Positions 17,725 to 26,821 are shown, counted from the first letter of the stretch. The stretch: 64,000 nt of DNA from Curvibacter microcysteis (GCF_028649435.1 NZ_JAQSIN010000014.1), one strand, 5' to 3'. Notes: a model not told the origin generated them from the letters alone. Made by a program: numbers and translations.

Positions 17725-18687
17725 ATGCATCGCCGCACCTGGACTGCACTCATGCTCAGCGCGCTGACCAGCGCCACCTTCGCTCAAAGCTACCCCAACA
17801 AGGCCGTTCAATTGGTCGTGCCCTTTGCCCCCGGTGGCACCACCGACATCATTGCGCGCACCATCGCCGACCCGCTGAGCAAGGCCCTGGGCCAGCCGGT
17901 GGTGGTGGTCAACAAGGCGGGCGGCGGCGGCGTGGTGGGGGCCACCGAAACCGCGCGTGCCGTGCCTGACGGCTACAGCCTGGGCGTGGCCACGGTGTCC
18001 ACCACGGCAGCCAACCCGGCCATCAACCCCAAGATCTCGTACAACCCGCTGACGGACTTCACGCCCATCATCAATGTGGCGGCCACCCCGAACATCATCG
18101 CGGTGCACCCCAGCTTCCCGGCCAAGGACTACAAGGGCTTTCTGGCGGAGGTGAAGAAGTCGCCGGGCAAGTACTCGTACTCCTCTTCGGGCACGGGGGG
18201 CATTGGCCACCTGCAAATGGAGCTGTACAAGAACCTGGCCGGCATCTTTGTGACCCACATCCCCTACCGCGGTGCTGGCCCGGCGCTCAATGACACGGTG
18301 GCCGGTCAGGTTCCGATGATTTTTGACAACCTGCCCTCGGCCATGCCCTTCCTGAAGGAAAACCGCCTGGTGCCCATCGTGGTGGCGGCCCCTCAGCGCG
18401 TGCCGGCACTGCCCAATGTGCCCACCTTCAAGGAAGTGGGTCTGGAGCCGGTGAACCGCATGGCCTACTACGGCATCTACGGCCCCAAAGGCCTGCCCAA
18501 GGAAGTCGTCGACAAGGTCAACGCCGGTGTGCGCAAGGCCCTGGAAGACCCGGCGGTGCGCAAGCGCATCGAAGACACGGGCTCGATCATCGTGGCCAAC
18601 ACGCCCGAGCAGTTTGCCGAGCAGATCAAGGCTGAATTCGACACCTACAAGCGCGTGGTCACGCAGCAGAAGCTGACCCTGGACTGA
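17725..18687 (+). CDS. Bug-family tripartite tricarboxylate transporter substrate-binding protein
   Basis: A 320-residue periplasmic receptor with a Sec signal peptide (cleavage after TFA, near 20). The Bug signature follows at once: YPNKAVQLVVPFAPGGTTDI, then GQPVVVVNKAGGGG. These proteins bind carboxylates or aromatic acids for TctAB-type carriers. No tctA or tctB lies nearby, so it is an orphan receptor, as is common in Burkholderiales. A strong ribosome site (AAGGAGA) precedes the ATG. A terminator follows, so it is a single-gene unit. Confidence 0.93.
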   Translation: MHRRTWTALMLSALTSATFAQSYPNKAVQLVVPFAPGGTTDIIARTIADPLSKALGQPVVVVNKAGGGGVVGATETARAVPDGYSLGVATVSTTAANPAINPKISYNPLTDFTPIINVAATPNIIAVHPSFPAKDYKGFLAEVKKSPGKYSYSSSGTGGIGHLQMELYKNLAGIFVTHIPYRGAGPALNDTVAGQVPMIFDNLPSAMPFLKENRLVPIVVAAPQRVPALPNVPTFKEVGLEPVNRMAYYGIYGPKGLPKEVVDKVNAGVRKALEDPAVRKRIEDTGSIIVANTPEQFAEQIKAEFDTYKRVVTQQKLTLD

Positions 18688-18715
18688 GCTCAAGCTGGCG
18701 CGCAGCCTGTCCTCC

Positions 18716-18740
18716 AGCCCGGCTTTGGCCGGGCTTTTTT
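18716..18740 (+). terminator. Rho-independent terminator after the first Bug gene
   Basis: AGCCCGGC (18716-18723) and GCCGGGCT (18728-18735) pair around a four-base loop and are followed by five more T. It ends the transcript of the Bug receptor and lies immediately before a possible ATG for xerD, arguing that xerD starts further in. Confidence 0.9.
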
Positions 18741-18795
18741 CATGGCGGCGGTGTACCCGGACCGTGGCATAGTGCGCTTTGCCTTTTCTGAAGTC

Positions 18796-19722
18796 GTGAC
18801 CTTGAAATCCAAGCCCTCGCCCGTGCTCTTGCCGCCTGCCAGCCAAGACGCCATTGACGCATTCATCGATGCCCTGTGGCTGGAGGACGGCCTGGCGCAC
18901 AACACCCTGGCGGCCTACCGCAAGGACCTGAGCCTGTACGCCGACTGGCTGGGGCCTCAGGGTTTGAGCCTGGATCACACCGCCGAAGAGCACCTGCGCC
19001 AGTACTTTGACGCGCGCCATGCCAGCACCCGCGCCAGCACCTCCAACCGACGCCTGACGGTGTTGCGCCGCTACTTCCACTGGGCCTTGCGCGAGCGCCG
19101 GGTCAACGCCGACCCCACCTTGCGCCTGCTGGCCGCGCGCCAGCCTTTGCGCGTGCCCAAAACCCTCAGCGAAGCCCAGGTCGAGGCCTTGCTGGCCGCG
19201 CCCGACACCAGCACACCGCTGGGCCTGCGCGACCGTGCCATGCTGGAGTTGATGTACGCCAGCGGCCTGCGGGTGTCCGAACTGGTGGGCCTGCGCTTGT
19301 TCGAGTTGGGGCTCAAGGAGGGGGTGCTCAAGGTCATGGGCAAGGGCGACAAAGAGCGCCTGGTGCCCTTTGGCGAGGTGGCCCGTGACTGGCTCACCCG
19401 CTACCTGGCCGAGGCGCGGGCGCAGATCCTGGGCGGGCAAAGCGCCGACGACCTGTTTGTCACCCAGCGTGGCCAGCGCATGACGCGGGTCATGTTCTGG
19501 GTCATCGTGCGCAAGAACGCGCAACTGGCCCACATCCACAGTCCCCTGTCGCCGCACACGCTGCGCCACGCTTTTGCCACGCATTTGCTCAACCACGGCG
19601 CGGACCTGCGCTCGGTGCAGCTCTTGCTGGGCCATGCCGACATTTCCACCACCACCATCTACACCCACGTGGCGCGCGAGCGCTTGCGCCAACTGCATGC
19701 TGCGCACCACCCGCGCGGCTGA
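18796..19722 (+). CDS. xerD: Tyrosine recombinase XerD
   Basis: XerD acts with XerC at dif to resolve chromosome dimers at the septum. From the GTG at 18796 the protein has 308 residues, close to the family norm. The ATG at 18742 touches the preceding terminator and adds residues unlike XerD. The N-terminal SAM-like domain (to about 105) is followed by the catalytic domain. Its residues are Arg159 (ASGLRVSE), Lys in GKGDKERLVP, His254-x-x-Arg257, His in LLGHADIS and the nucleophile Tyr289. It belongs to the chromosomal Xer pair rather than to a mobile element, as no attachment sites are near. Confidence 0.93.
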   Translation: MTLKSKPSPVLLPPASQDAIDAFIDALWLEDGLAHNTLAAYRKDLSLYADWLGPQGLSLDHTAEEHLRQYFDARHASTRASTSNRRLTVLRRYFHWALRERRVNADPTLRLLAARQPLRVPKTLSEAQVEALLAAPDTSTPLGLRDRAMLELMYASGLRVSELVGLRLFELGLKEGVLKVMGKGDKERLVPFGEVARDWLTRYLAEARAQILGGQSADDLFVTQRGQRMTRVMFWVIVRKNAQLAHIHSPLSPHTLRHAFATHLLNHGADLRSVQLLLGHADISTTTIYTHVARERLRQLHAAHHPRG

Positions 19723-19764
19723 GCGGCAGGGCCAGGCCGGCGCCACCGATCTTCAAGGAACGAC

Positions 19765-20748
19765 ATGACTCCCTTGTCCCGACGCCAACTCCTGGTCGGT
19801 GCCCCGCTGGCGCTGGGCCTGACCCCAACCTGGGCCCAAAGCCCTGCGCCTTGGCCCAGTCGGCCGCTGCACATCCTGGTGGCCTACCCGCCCGGCGGTG
19901 TCAGTGATGCCGTGGCCCGCCTGCTGGCCGAACAGTTGCAGCCCGCCCTCGGCGTGTCGGTCCTGATCGAGAACAAGGCTGGTGCCAGCGGTGCCATTGC
20001 CATGGATGCCGTGGCCAAGGCCGCGCCCGATGGCTACACCCTGACTTTCAGCGCGATCAGCCCGTTGACCCTCAGCCCGCACCTGGGGCGGGTGCCCTAC
20101 GACCCGCTGCGCGATGTGCAGCCCGTGGTGCAGGTCATGAGCTCACCGGTGCTGCTGTTGGCGACCTCGGCCACCCCTGTGCGCGACTTCGCAGGTCTGT
20201 TGGCGCAAGCGCGGCAACGCCCTGGTGGCTTGCGCTGGGCCACGGCGGGGCAGGCCTCGCTGGGCCACATCATGCTGGAGCAGCTCAAGGCGGCGGCCCA
20301 GGTCGACATCACCCATGTGCCGTACAAGGGGGGCGGCCAGCAGATGACCGATGCACTCAGTGGGCAATTTGAAGTGCTGTCCACCAACGCCAGCGCCGCC
20401 GTGCTTCAGCACATTGCCTCAGGGCGCTTGCACCCTTTGGCGGTGGGCAGCGCACAGCGACTGGACACCTTGCCCAAGGTGCCGACCCTGACCGAGCTGG
20501 GTTATGCGGCAGCGAACCTCGCGTCTCAGTTTGCCTTGTTTGCGCCCGCCCGCACGCCGCAGGCCGTGGTGGAGCGTGTGAACCAGGAGGTGAACCGGGT
20601 GTTGGCCCGGCCCGAGGTGCGCCAGCGCCTGCTGGCTTCCGACAACCAGCCCGCCGGAGGCAAACCTGCCGACCTGGCGCGCCTGATCGCGCAGGAGTCC
20701 GAGGCCAACGCGCGCATCATCCGCACCGCGGGCATCAAGCCCGATTGA
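19765..20748 (+). CDS. Bug-family substrate-binding protein, Tat-type signal
   Basis: A second Bug receptor, 327 residues. Unlike the first, its leader has a twin-arginine motif (LSRRQLLVG) and ends in WAQS, suggesting Tat export. The Bug landmarks PSRPLHILVAYPPGGVSDAV and ENKAGASGAIA are clear. It begins 42 bases after xerD on the same strand with a good AAGGA site. No TctAB carrier is nearby. The ligand cannot be told; in family structures the loop near residues 36-44 contacts a carboxylate. Confidence 0.92.
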   Translation: MTPLSRRQLLVGAPLALGLTPTWAQSPAPWPSRPLHILVAYPPGGVSDAVARLLAEQLQPALGVSVLIENKAGASGAIAMDAVAKAAPDGYTLTFSAISPLTLSPHLGRVPYDPLRDVQPVVQVMSSPVLLLATSATPVRDFAGLLAQARQRPGGLRWATAGQASLGHIMLEQLKAAAQVDITHVPYKGGGQQMTDALSGQFEVLSTNASAAVLQHIASGRLHPLAVGSAQRLDTLPKVPTLTELGYAAANLASQFALFAPARTPQAVVERVNQEVNRVLARPEVRQRLLASDNQPAGGKPADLARLIAQESEANARIIRTAGIKPD

Positions 20749-20805
20749 GTCCGTGGACGCTGGGCGAGGGCCGCAGCCGGCCCATCGGCTGCGGAAGCCT
20801 CGGTA

Positions 20806-20833
20806 TGGTGCACCCGTTTGCGAAGGTGCACCA
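20806..20833. other. Inverted repeat between convergent genes
   Basis: TGGTGCACC (20806-20814) and GGTGCACCA (20825-20833) are perfect inverted copies with a 10-base loop, and each contains the palindrome GGTGCACC. It lies between the Bug gene and the convergent EAL-HDOD gene. It lacks a T tract, so it may be a weak two-way terminator or a protein site. Confidence 0.45.
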
Positions 20834-20855
20834 AATTGGATGGTGGGTCTGGCCC

Positions 20856-22145
20856 TCAGTCGTTGAGGGATTCTGCCCAGTCCAGCGCCTGCAAGTGGGC
20901 CCAGTTGACTTGGCGGTTGGACAGGTGAAGCTCGGTGGCGACACGGGCGAACACCGCGTCGTCGCCGGTTTCGCAGGCGATGGTCAATTCGAGCAGCGGC
21001 CAGAACAGGCCTGACTTGTTGAGCAAGGCGTCGACCACGTTCTGCGGCAGGGACACCGTGTCCAGGGCCTTCTCCAGCGAGATGCCGAGCATGGTGTCGA
21101 GCAGCGAGAACACGCCCACGATGAAGGCGTTGTCGAACTCCTCTGGCGGCAGCAGCTCGGCGGCCAGCAACTCCATCAAACGCCCGCGCACCACGGCGGT
21201 GCTGCCCACCGCCGGTGGCGCACCTTCCTTGGAGGTGGTCAGCAGCAGGGCAGCCCAGCGGAACAGCTTCTTCATGCCGAGCATCATCACGGCGTGGCGG
21301 AAGGAGGTGACCTCCACCTGCAGGCCAAAGCCCGCCGAGTTGATGAAACGCAGCAGGTTGAAGGACAGGGTGGGGTCCTTCTTGAGCAGGTCTTCGATTT
21401 CGGCGGCGTCGGCTTGCTTGCGAACCAGGTTGATCAACTGAATGATCGTCGCCTGGGCCGGGCGGATGGTCTTGGCCTGCACCAGCGCGGGCTTGGCAAA
21501 CCAGAAGCCCTGGAACAGCTTCACGCCCAGGGCGCTCATGCGCTCGAACTGCTCGGCGGTTTCCACCTTCTCGGCAATCATTTCGGCGCGGGTGTTGGCG
21601 CGCGCAAACTTGATCAAGGGCTCGGCCAGCTCGGGCCGCAGCGTGTTCATCTCGATCTTGATGAAGGACGCCAGGGGCAGCCAGGAGGCATAGGCACGGC
21701 GCAGCATCTGGTGCGGGAAGGCGAGGCGAAAGCCACGCTCCTTGAGGGCTTGCAGCACCACGGCGCGCTGCTCGATCAAGGGCACGTCGTCGGTGGGCAT
21801 GGGCGGAACTTCCAGCACCACTTTTTCAGGGCTGATCAGTTCCAGGTGGCCGCCGGCCAAGCTGTCGTGGGTGCAGTTGATGAACACCGTCTTTTTGCCC
21901 ACCAGGGCTTCGGTGCCCGCATAGGACAGCGCGTTGAACAGCAAGGCCGCGTCGCTGGCGGCGGTGTGGGCGGTTGCGCGGGTGGATCGGTCGAACAGCT
22001 CATAGCCATAGACGGCACGGTGCTCGTTCACGATGGGCTGGCGCGCAATGACCGCTGCGTTTTCGAGGTCTGCGTCGGGTGTCGCGCCTTCTTCCAAAGG
22101 CGCGGGGGCCGTTTCGGCCAGGGGAGGATGGGGGTTGTGGCTCAT
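20856..22145 (-). CDS. EAL-HDOD (YuxH-like) signalling protein, copy 1
   Basis: A 429-residue cytosolic protein. The N-terminal half (about 33-230) is a degenerate EAL domain: the signature position reads YELF, and LEVPP and KIEMN replace the catalytic LEITE and KID motifs, so c-di-GMP hydrolysis is unlikely. The C-terminal half (about 240-420) is an HDOD domain (EDLLKKDPTLSFNLLRFINS, FRWAALLL). This family has been linked to chemotaxis and motility output or stress. A strong AGGAAGGA ribosome site fits the ATG. It follows the paralogue at 22203-23480 by 57 bases on the same strand, a tandem duplication. Confidence 0.88.
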   Translation of the reverse strand: MSHNPHPPLAETAPAPLEEGATPDADLENAAVIARQPIVNEHRAVYGYELFDRSTRATAHTAASDAALLFNALSYAGTEALVGKKTVFINCTHDSLAGGHLELISPEKVVLEVPPMPTDDVPLIEQRAVVLQALKERGFRLAFPHQMLRRAYASWLPLASFIKIEMNTLRPELAEPLIKFARANTRAEMIAEKVETAEQFERMSALGVKLFQGFWFAKPALVQAKTIRPAQATIIQLINLVRKQADAAEIEDLLKKDPTLSFNLLRFINSAGFGLQVEVTSFRHAVMMLGMKKLFRWAALLLTTSKEGAPPAVGSTAVVRGRLMELLAAELLPPEEFDNAFIVGVFSLLDTMLGISLEKALDTVSLPQNVVDALLNKSGLFWPLLELTIACETGDDAVFARVATELHLSNRQVNWAHLQALDWAESLND

Positions 22146-22202
22146 GGCGGATCCTTCCTGTTGTTCTTATGGGGGCTTGGGGGAAATCGAAGGGCCCCAG
22201 CC

Positions 22203-23480
22203 TCAGGCCTGGGTCACCATCTGGTCAGCCCAGGCCAGGGCCTGCAAATGGGCCCAGTTGGCTTGTTGGCCCGACAGCTGGAGGGCCTGGCAGGCTGAGT
22301 TGAAGCGATCTTCGTCACCCAGTTCACAGGCGCTGGCCAACTCCAGCAACGGCGCGTAAGGCCCTTGTTGGTGAACCAGCACGTCCATCACGCTTTGGGG
22401 CAGGGTCAGCATTTCCACGGCCTGAGACATGGGCACGCCCAGCATCACATCGAGCAGCGAGAAGATGCCTGAGACAAAGGCGTTGTCCGCATCTTCGGGC
22501 GTCATGACCTGTTCGGCCAGCAGTTCCATCAGTCGGCCGCGCACCACGGCCATGTTGCCAATGGTGGCCTGACCGTCCGAGGACTTGGTGGCGGTGAGCA
22601 GCAGGGCGGCCCAGCGGAACAACTTCTTCAGGCCCAGCAGCATGACGGCCTGGCGGAATGAGGTGACTTCACGGGCGTAGCCAAAGCCTGCCGAGTTGAT
22701 CAGGCGCAGCAGGTTGAAGGCCAGGCCGGCATCTTTCTTGAGCACTTCTTCAATCTCGGCCGTGCTGGCCTGGTTGCGCACCAGGTTGATGAGCTGAATG
22801 ATGTGCGCCTGCGACGGGCTGACGATGCGGGTCTTGACGAGGGTCGGCTTGGCGAACCAATAACCCTGGAAGAGCTGGACACCCAAGCTGGAGACGCGGT
22901 CGTACTGTTCGGCGGTCTCGACTTTTTCGGCGATCAGTGCCGCATCGGTGCTGCGGCGTGCTGCTTTCACAACCTCTTTGAGCTGGCTGTTCGGGATCAG
23001 GCTCAGGTCCAGCTTGACGAAGGCGGCCAGGGGGCGCCACAAGGCGTAGGCCGGCTCCAGCACGTACTGGCCGAAGGCCAGGCGAAAGCCACGCTGGCGC
23101 AGTTGGGCCAGGATGGGCAGGCGGTGTTCAATGTCCTGAGCTGAGGCGTTGTCCACCGCGGGGATCTCCAGCACCACGCGCTCGGGGTTGACCAGGTCCA
23201 GGTGGCCGCCACCCAGGCTGGCGTGGGTGCAGTTGACGAACAAGAACAGCTTGCCGAACAGGTCTTCGTCCCCCACATGGGACAGGGCGTTGAACACCAG
23301 GGACACGTCGGATGCCGCCGTGTGATCGCCGCTGGCCTGGCTGCGGTTGAACAACTCATAGCCCACGATTTGGTGACCTGCGTCCACGATGGGTTGGCGC
23401 GCGATCATGGGCGACCCCTTGTCCACCCCGGTGTTGCGGTTGGAGAGGATGTCGGACGCGGTGATCGGGGGGGCAGTCAT
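22203..23480 (-). CDS. EAL-HDOD (YuxH-like) signalling protein, copy 2
   Basis: The upstream member of the tandem pair, 425 residues from the ATG at 23480. An open frame reaches a GTG at 23525 without a ribosome site. Domain order is the same: degenerate EAL (IARQPIVDAGHQIVGYELFNR at the start, VLEIPAV later) then HDOD (EEVLKKDAGLAFNLLRLINS, FRWAALLLTATK). Blocks such as AEKVETAEQ, QLFQGYWFAKP and IIQLINLVR are almost identical between copies, while the first 30 residues differ. It is first in the two-gene unit and divergent to nothing, as the DUF455 gene upstream runs the same way. Confidence 0.87.
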   Translation of the reverse strand: MTAPPITASDILSNRNTGVDKGSPMIARQPIVDAGHQIVGYELFNRSQASGDHTAASDVSLVFNALSHVGDEDLFGKLFLFVNCTHASLGGGHLDLVNPERVVLEIPAVDNASAQDIEHRLPILAQLRQRGFRLAFGQYVLEPAYALWRPLAAFVKLDLSLIPNSQLKEVVKAARRSTDAALIAEKVETAEQYDRVSSLGVQLFQGYWFAKPTLVKTRIVSPSQAHIIQLINLVRNQASTAEIEEVLKKDAGLAFNLLRLINSAGFGYAREVTSFRQAVMLLGLKKLFRWAALLLTATKSSDGQATIGNMAVVRGRLMELLAEQVMTPEDADNAFVSGIFSLLDVMLGVPMSQAVEMLTLPQSVMDVLVHQQGPYAPLLELASACELGDEDRFNSACQALQLSGQQANWAHLQALAWADQMVTQA

Positions 23481-23570
23481 GGCAGGCAGGTCTTTCTTTG
23501 GCCGTATTTTAGGGATGAACGGCACTGGGCGCCGGATTGTTCCATGCCCATTCAGCGGCTTTTCCGGGGC

Positions 23571-24389
23571 TTAACCATTTTTGAGCCACGCCATCTCCAC
23601 ATCCGTGAATCCTGCACGGCGGCGCGCGTTTTCATTGAAGGGGGGCTTCAAGCGGGGCGCCTCGTGGCGCTGGGTCAGCACGGGGTAGTGTTCGGTCGGG
23701 TCCAGGCCTTGGCGCTCGCACAACCAGCGGTACCAGTGGTTGCCAATCGCCACATGGCCCACCTCGTCGCGCAAGATGATGTCGAGCAGGGCCACGGCCT
23801 CCAGTGCGTCGGGGCTGCCGATCTGACGCAGCTTGGCCTGGATCAGGGGCGTGGCGTCCAGGCCGCGCGCCTCCAGCGTTCGGGGGACCAGGGCCATGCG
23901 CGCCAGCACGTCGCCGGCGGTGCGTTCGCACATGGACCACAGACCTTGGTGGGCCGGAAAGTCGCCATAGTCCCAGGGCTGGCCCAGGTGCGGCATGCGC
24001 TGCAGGTGCTCGCGCAGCAGGCTGAAGTGGTAGGCCTCTTCGCGCGCCACGCGCAACCAGTCGGCGTAGTAGTCGCGCGGCATGCCGTCAAAACGCCAGA
24101 CCGCGTCGAGCGCCAGGTTGATGGCGTTGAATTCAATGTGGGCAATCGAGTGCAGCAGGGCGGCCCGGCCCTCCAGCGTGGTGGGCGAGCGCTTGACCAC
24201 GCTGGTGTGTTTGACCAGCTCGGGGCGCTCCGGGTGGCCGGGCAGGGACTGGCCTGGCGGCAGCTGGGGACCGCCCTCGGTGTCCAGCGTCAGCTGCTCG
24301 AATTGGGTGTGTAAATCGATGGTGGCCGCTACTTTTTGCGCGGGATCGGTGAGGCACAAGACCTGCAGTGCACGGTGACGAAGCTCCAT
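23571..24389 (-). CDS. DUF455 family ferritin-like protein
   Basis: From the ATG at 24389 the product has 272 residues. It is a DUF455-type protein of the ferritin-like superfamily. Metal-ligand style motifs are visible: a Glu in HIEFNAINLALDAVWRF, ExxH in REEAYHFSLLREHL, and a second ExxH in RDEVGHVAIGNHWYRWLCE. These suggest a four-helix bundle with a diiron or dimetal site. The function of the family is not known to me. It is divergent from the carbonic-anhydrase-like gene with 90 bases between. Confidence 0.85.
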   Translation of the reverse strand: MELRHRALQVLCLTDPAQKVAATIDLHTQFEQLTLDTEGGPQLPPGQSLPGHPERPELVKHTSVVKRSPTTLEGRAALLHSIAHIEFNAINLALDAVWRFDGMPRDYYADWLRVAREEAYHFSLLREHLQRMPHLGQPWDYGDFPAHQGLWSMCERTAGDVLARMALVPRTLEARGLDATPLIQAKLRQIGSPDALEAVALLDIILRDEVGHVAIGNHWYRWLCERQGLDPTEHYPVLTQRHEAPRLKPPFNENARRRAGFTDVEMAWLKNG

Positions 24390-24479
24390 CTCTACAATTC
24401 TAGGCTGCACCGGGTGGACAAGGCCTTGACTTGAGAAACAGGCCGCCACCCCTTACATGGGTTTTTTGGAGACAAAGCA

Positions 24480-25004
24480 ATGGCTGTGTATGCGTTGGAT
24501 GGCGTGGCGCCTCAGGTGGCTGAATCGGCTTGGGTGGCGGACAGCGCCCAGGTCATGGGGCAGGTGAGTTTGGGCGCGGACGCCAGCGTCTGGTTTGGCA
24601 CCGTGGTGCGTGGGGACACCGAGTCGATCTCGATTGGCGAGGGCTCCAACATCCAGGACGCCAGCGTGCTGCATGCCGACCATGGCAAGCCGCTGGTGGT
24701 GGGGCGGCATGTGACGGTGGGCCACCAGGTCATGCTGCATGGCTGCACCATCGGCGACGAGTCACTGATCGGCATTGGTGCCGTGGTGCTCAACGGGGCG
24801 CGCATCGGCAAGAACTGCCTGGTGGGCGCGGGTTCGCTGGTCACCGAGGGCAAGGAGTTCCCCGATGGCTCGATGATCCTGGGCAGCCCCGCCAAGGTGG
24901 TGCGTCAGCTCAGCCCGGAGCAGATGGAGGGGCTTCGCCAAAGTGCGAAGCATTACATTGACAACGCCCGCCGCTTCAAGGCGGGTTTGCGCCGCATCGA
25001 CTGA
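24480..25004 (+). CDS. Gamma-class carbonic anhydrase family protein (YrdA-like)
   Basis: A 174-residue left-handed beta-helix protein built from hexapeptide repeats. Zinc-ligand histidines are conserved: His65 (VLHADHG), His82 and His87 (VGHQVMLHGC). Length matches bacterial YrdA/CaiE-like trimers, whose carbonic anhydrase activity is often weak or unproven. A GGAG site lies before the ATG. It lies 43 bases upstream of hslO on the same strand, so the two may be co-transcribed. Confidence 0.92.
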   Translation: MAVYALDGVAPQVAESAWVADSAQVMGQVSLGADASVWFGTVVRGDTESISIGEGSNIQDASVLHADHGKPLVVGRHVTVGHQVMLHGCTIGDESLIGIGAVVLNGARIGKNCLVGAGSLVTEGKEFPDGSMILGSPAKVVRQLSPEQMEGLRQSAKHYIDNARRFKAGLRRID

Positions 25005-25047
25005 GCCCAGGGGGGCTTGGCGCGGCAGCGTTTTTCAGGAATTTTGC

Positions 25048-26037
25048 GTGTCTGAACTTCACAAGTTTATTTTTGACGGCCTGCCGGTGCGCGGCATGAT
25101 CGTGCGCTTGACCGACGCCTGGACCGAGATCCAGGCCCGTCGTGCGGCCAACACCCAGACCGGGCCTTACCCGGCGCCGGTGCGTGAGCTGCTGGGCGAA
25201 ATGGCCGCCGCGGGTGTGCTGATGCAGTCGAACATCAAGTTCAACGGCGCTTTGGTGCTGCAGATCTTTGGCGACGGCCCGGTCAAGGTCGCTGTGACCG
25301 AGGTCCAGCCCGACCTGAGCCTGCGCGCCACCGCCACCCTGGTGGGGGAGGTCAGCGAAACCGCCAGCCTCAGCCAGATGGTCAACCTCAACAATGGCGG
25401 GCGTTGCGCCATCACGCTGGACCCCAAGGACAAGTTCCCGGGCCAGCAGCCCTACCAAGGCGTGGTGCCCCTGTTTGGCGACCAGGGCGAGAAGCTCGAG
25501 AAGCTCAGCTCGGTGCTCGAGCATTACATGCTGCAAAGCGAGCAGCTTGACACCTGCCTGGTGCTGGCCGCTGACGACAAAGTGGCCGCTGGCCTGCTGA
25601 TCCAGCGCCTGCCGCTGGAGGGCGAAGGCAACCTGGCGGGCAGCCTGCGCTCGCAGGCCAATGAGGACGAAATCGGTCTCAATGAGCACTACAACCGCAT
25701 TGCGCTGCTGGCCTCCAGCCTCAAGCGCGAAGAGCTGCTGACGCTGGATGTGGACACGATTCTGCGCCGCCTGTTCTGGGAAGAGAAAGTGTCGCGCTTC
25801 GAGCCCCTGCAGGGCGAGACCGCACCACGCTTTGCCTGCCGCTGCAGCCGTGACCGCGTCAGCCAGATGCTGCGCAGCCTGGGCGTGGAAGAGGCCGAAA
25901 GCATCTTGGCCGAGCAAGGCCAGATCGAGGTGGCGTGTGAGTTCTGCGGCCAGCAGTACCGCTATGACGCGGTCGATGCGGCCAGCATCTTCACTCAGGG
26001 TGAGCGCCTGGTGGACGGCATCAAGACCGTGCAGTGA
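25048..26037 (+). CDS. hslO: Redox-regulated holdase chaperone Hsp33
   Basis: Hsp33 protects unfolded proteins under oxidative stress when its zinc site is oxidised. The GTG start at 25048 is preceded by CAGGA. The frame extends upstream into the gene before it without sense. The 329-residue protein has the chaperone body and the C-terminal zinc switch Cys264-x-Cys266 and Cys297-x2-Cys300, the diagnostic CxC...CxxC. It is slightly longer than the E. coli protein at the N-terminal linker. A terminator follows. Confidence 0.96.
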   Translation: MSELHKFIFDGLPVRGMIVRLTDAWTEIQARRAANTQTGPYPAPVRELLGEMAAAGVLMQSNIKFNGALVLQIFGDGPVKVAVTEVQPDLSLRATATLVGEVSETASLSQMVNLNNGGRCAITLDPKDKFPGQQPYQGVVPLFGDQGEKLEKLSSVLEHYMLQSEQLDTCLVLAADDKVAAGLLIQRLPLEGEGNLAGSLRSQANEDEIGLNEHYNRIALLASSLKREELLTLDVDTILRRLFWEEKVSRFEPLQGETAPRFACRCSRDRVSQMLRSLGVEEAESILAEQGQIEVACEFCGQQYRYDAVDAASIFTQGERLVDGIKTVQ

Positions 26038-26102
26038 AACAGCGTTGAGCGCTGCTCGCCGCGCCAGCCCTTGAACCGGCGGGAGCTCTCCAACGCCCCC
26101 CA

Positions 26103-26126
26103 ACGCCCCGCTTGCGGGGTGTTTTT
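26103..26126 (+). terminator. Rho-independent terminator after hslO
   Basis: ACGCCCCG (26103-26110) pairs with CGGGGTGT (26115-26122, with one G-T pair) around a CTTG loop and runs into a T tract to 26126. It separates hslO from the convergent NadR-like gene, whose stop overlaps the T tract. Confidence 0.85.
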
Positions 26127-26821
26127 CATGGCGCCGAGCGTGCGGCCAGCAGGCCCGTGAACAGCTTGTGCTCGCAGCCGCCGTCGCTGCAGTGCTCGCA
26201 TTGCCAGGGCTTGTTGAGGCGGGCCTCATCGCGTTGCTGGCGCAGGCGCTCGCCCAGGGCTTCGGCTTGGGGCAAGGCCTGCAGCCAGGGCAGGCCGACC
26301 AAGGCGCTCAAGGCGTTGTGGTCGCGCTCGGCCCCTTGGCCATAGACCACCTTGTAGGGCAAGCGCTGCGCTTGAAGGGCTTGGCGCAGCAGGGCGTCGA
26401 CGGGCTCACGCACCTGGGGACCGTCGCGCTGCAGGCCGTCTGCGACCCAGGGCAAGTCCAAGCCAGTCAGCAGGCTCAGTCCATAGCGGGCCTGCGCCTG
26501 GGCGGCGTGGGCGTAAAGGCTGCGGTCGGCAAACAAGAAGTCGCTGTAGACCGCCGTCATCAGGGCCGAGGTGTCGGCCAGCACCAGGGGGTGGCGCTGG
26601 GCGGCCTCGGCAATGCGCTGGGCCTGGGTGTGGGCGATGTCGGCTTGCTCGTCGGGGCGCGGCGTGCGGCCTTGCTCGTCGCACCATTGGCGCAAGGTCT
26701 CGGGCACGACCGCGCAGTCCAGGCCACAGTCGCGCAGGGCCTGGGCCAGGCTCAGGGTGAGGGCGGTTTTGCCGGTGCTTTCAGCCCCCAGCAGGCAGAT
26801 GACGTGCTGCAAATCAGGCAT
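26126..26821 (-). CDS. NadR-type nicotinamide riboside kinase-like ATPase
   Basis: From the ATG at 26821 the product has 231 residues with the P-loop GAESTGKT (12-19) and the fold of the ribosylnicotinamide-kinase domain of NadR. It lacks both the NadR DNA-binding domain and the nucleotidyltransferase domain. It overlaps pnuC by eight bases, which supports phosphorylation of imported nicotinamide riboside to NMN. The C-terminus ends with a Cys/His cluster (CEHC-x4-CEH) that could hold a metal and is not part of the NadR core. The substrate is inferred from context, not from residues. Confidence 0.8.
   Translation of the reverse strand: MPDLQHVICLLGAESTGKTALTLSLAQALRDCGLDCAVVPETLRQWCDEQGRTPRPDEQADIAHTQAQRIAEAAQRHPLVLADTSALMTAVYSDFLFADRSLYAHAAQAQARYGLSLLTGLDLPWVADGLQRDGPQVREPVDALLRQALQAQRLPYKVVYGQGAERDHNALSALVGLPWLQALPQAEALGERLRQQRDEARLNKPWQCEHCSDGGCEHKLFTGLLAARSAP

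Noticed and set aside
18742..18798. ATG at 18742 as the xerD start
   Set aside because: It abuts the T tract of the preceding terminator and adds 18 residues unlike XerD.
20812..20833. NtrC-like site (TGCACC...GGTGCA)
   Set aside because: Spacing between half-sites is about 10 bases rather than 5, and the place is between two convergent gene ends.
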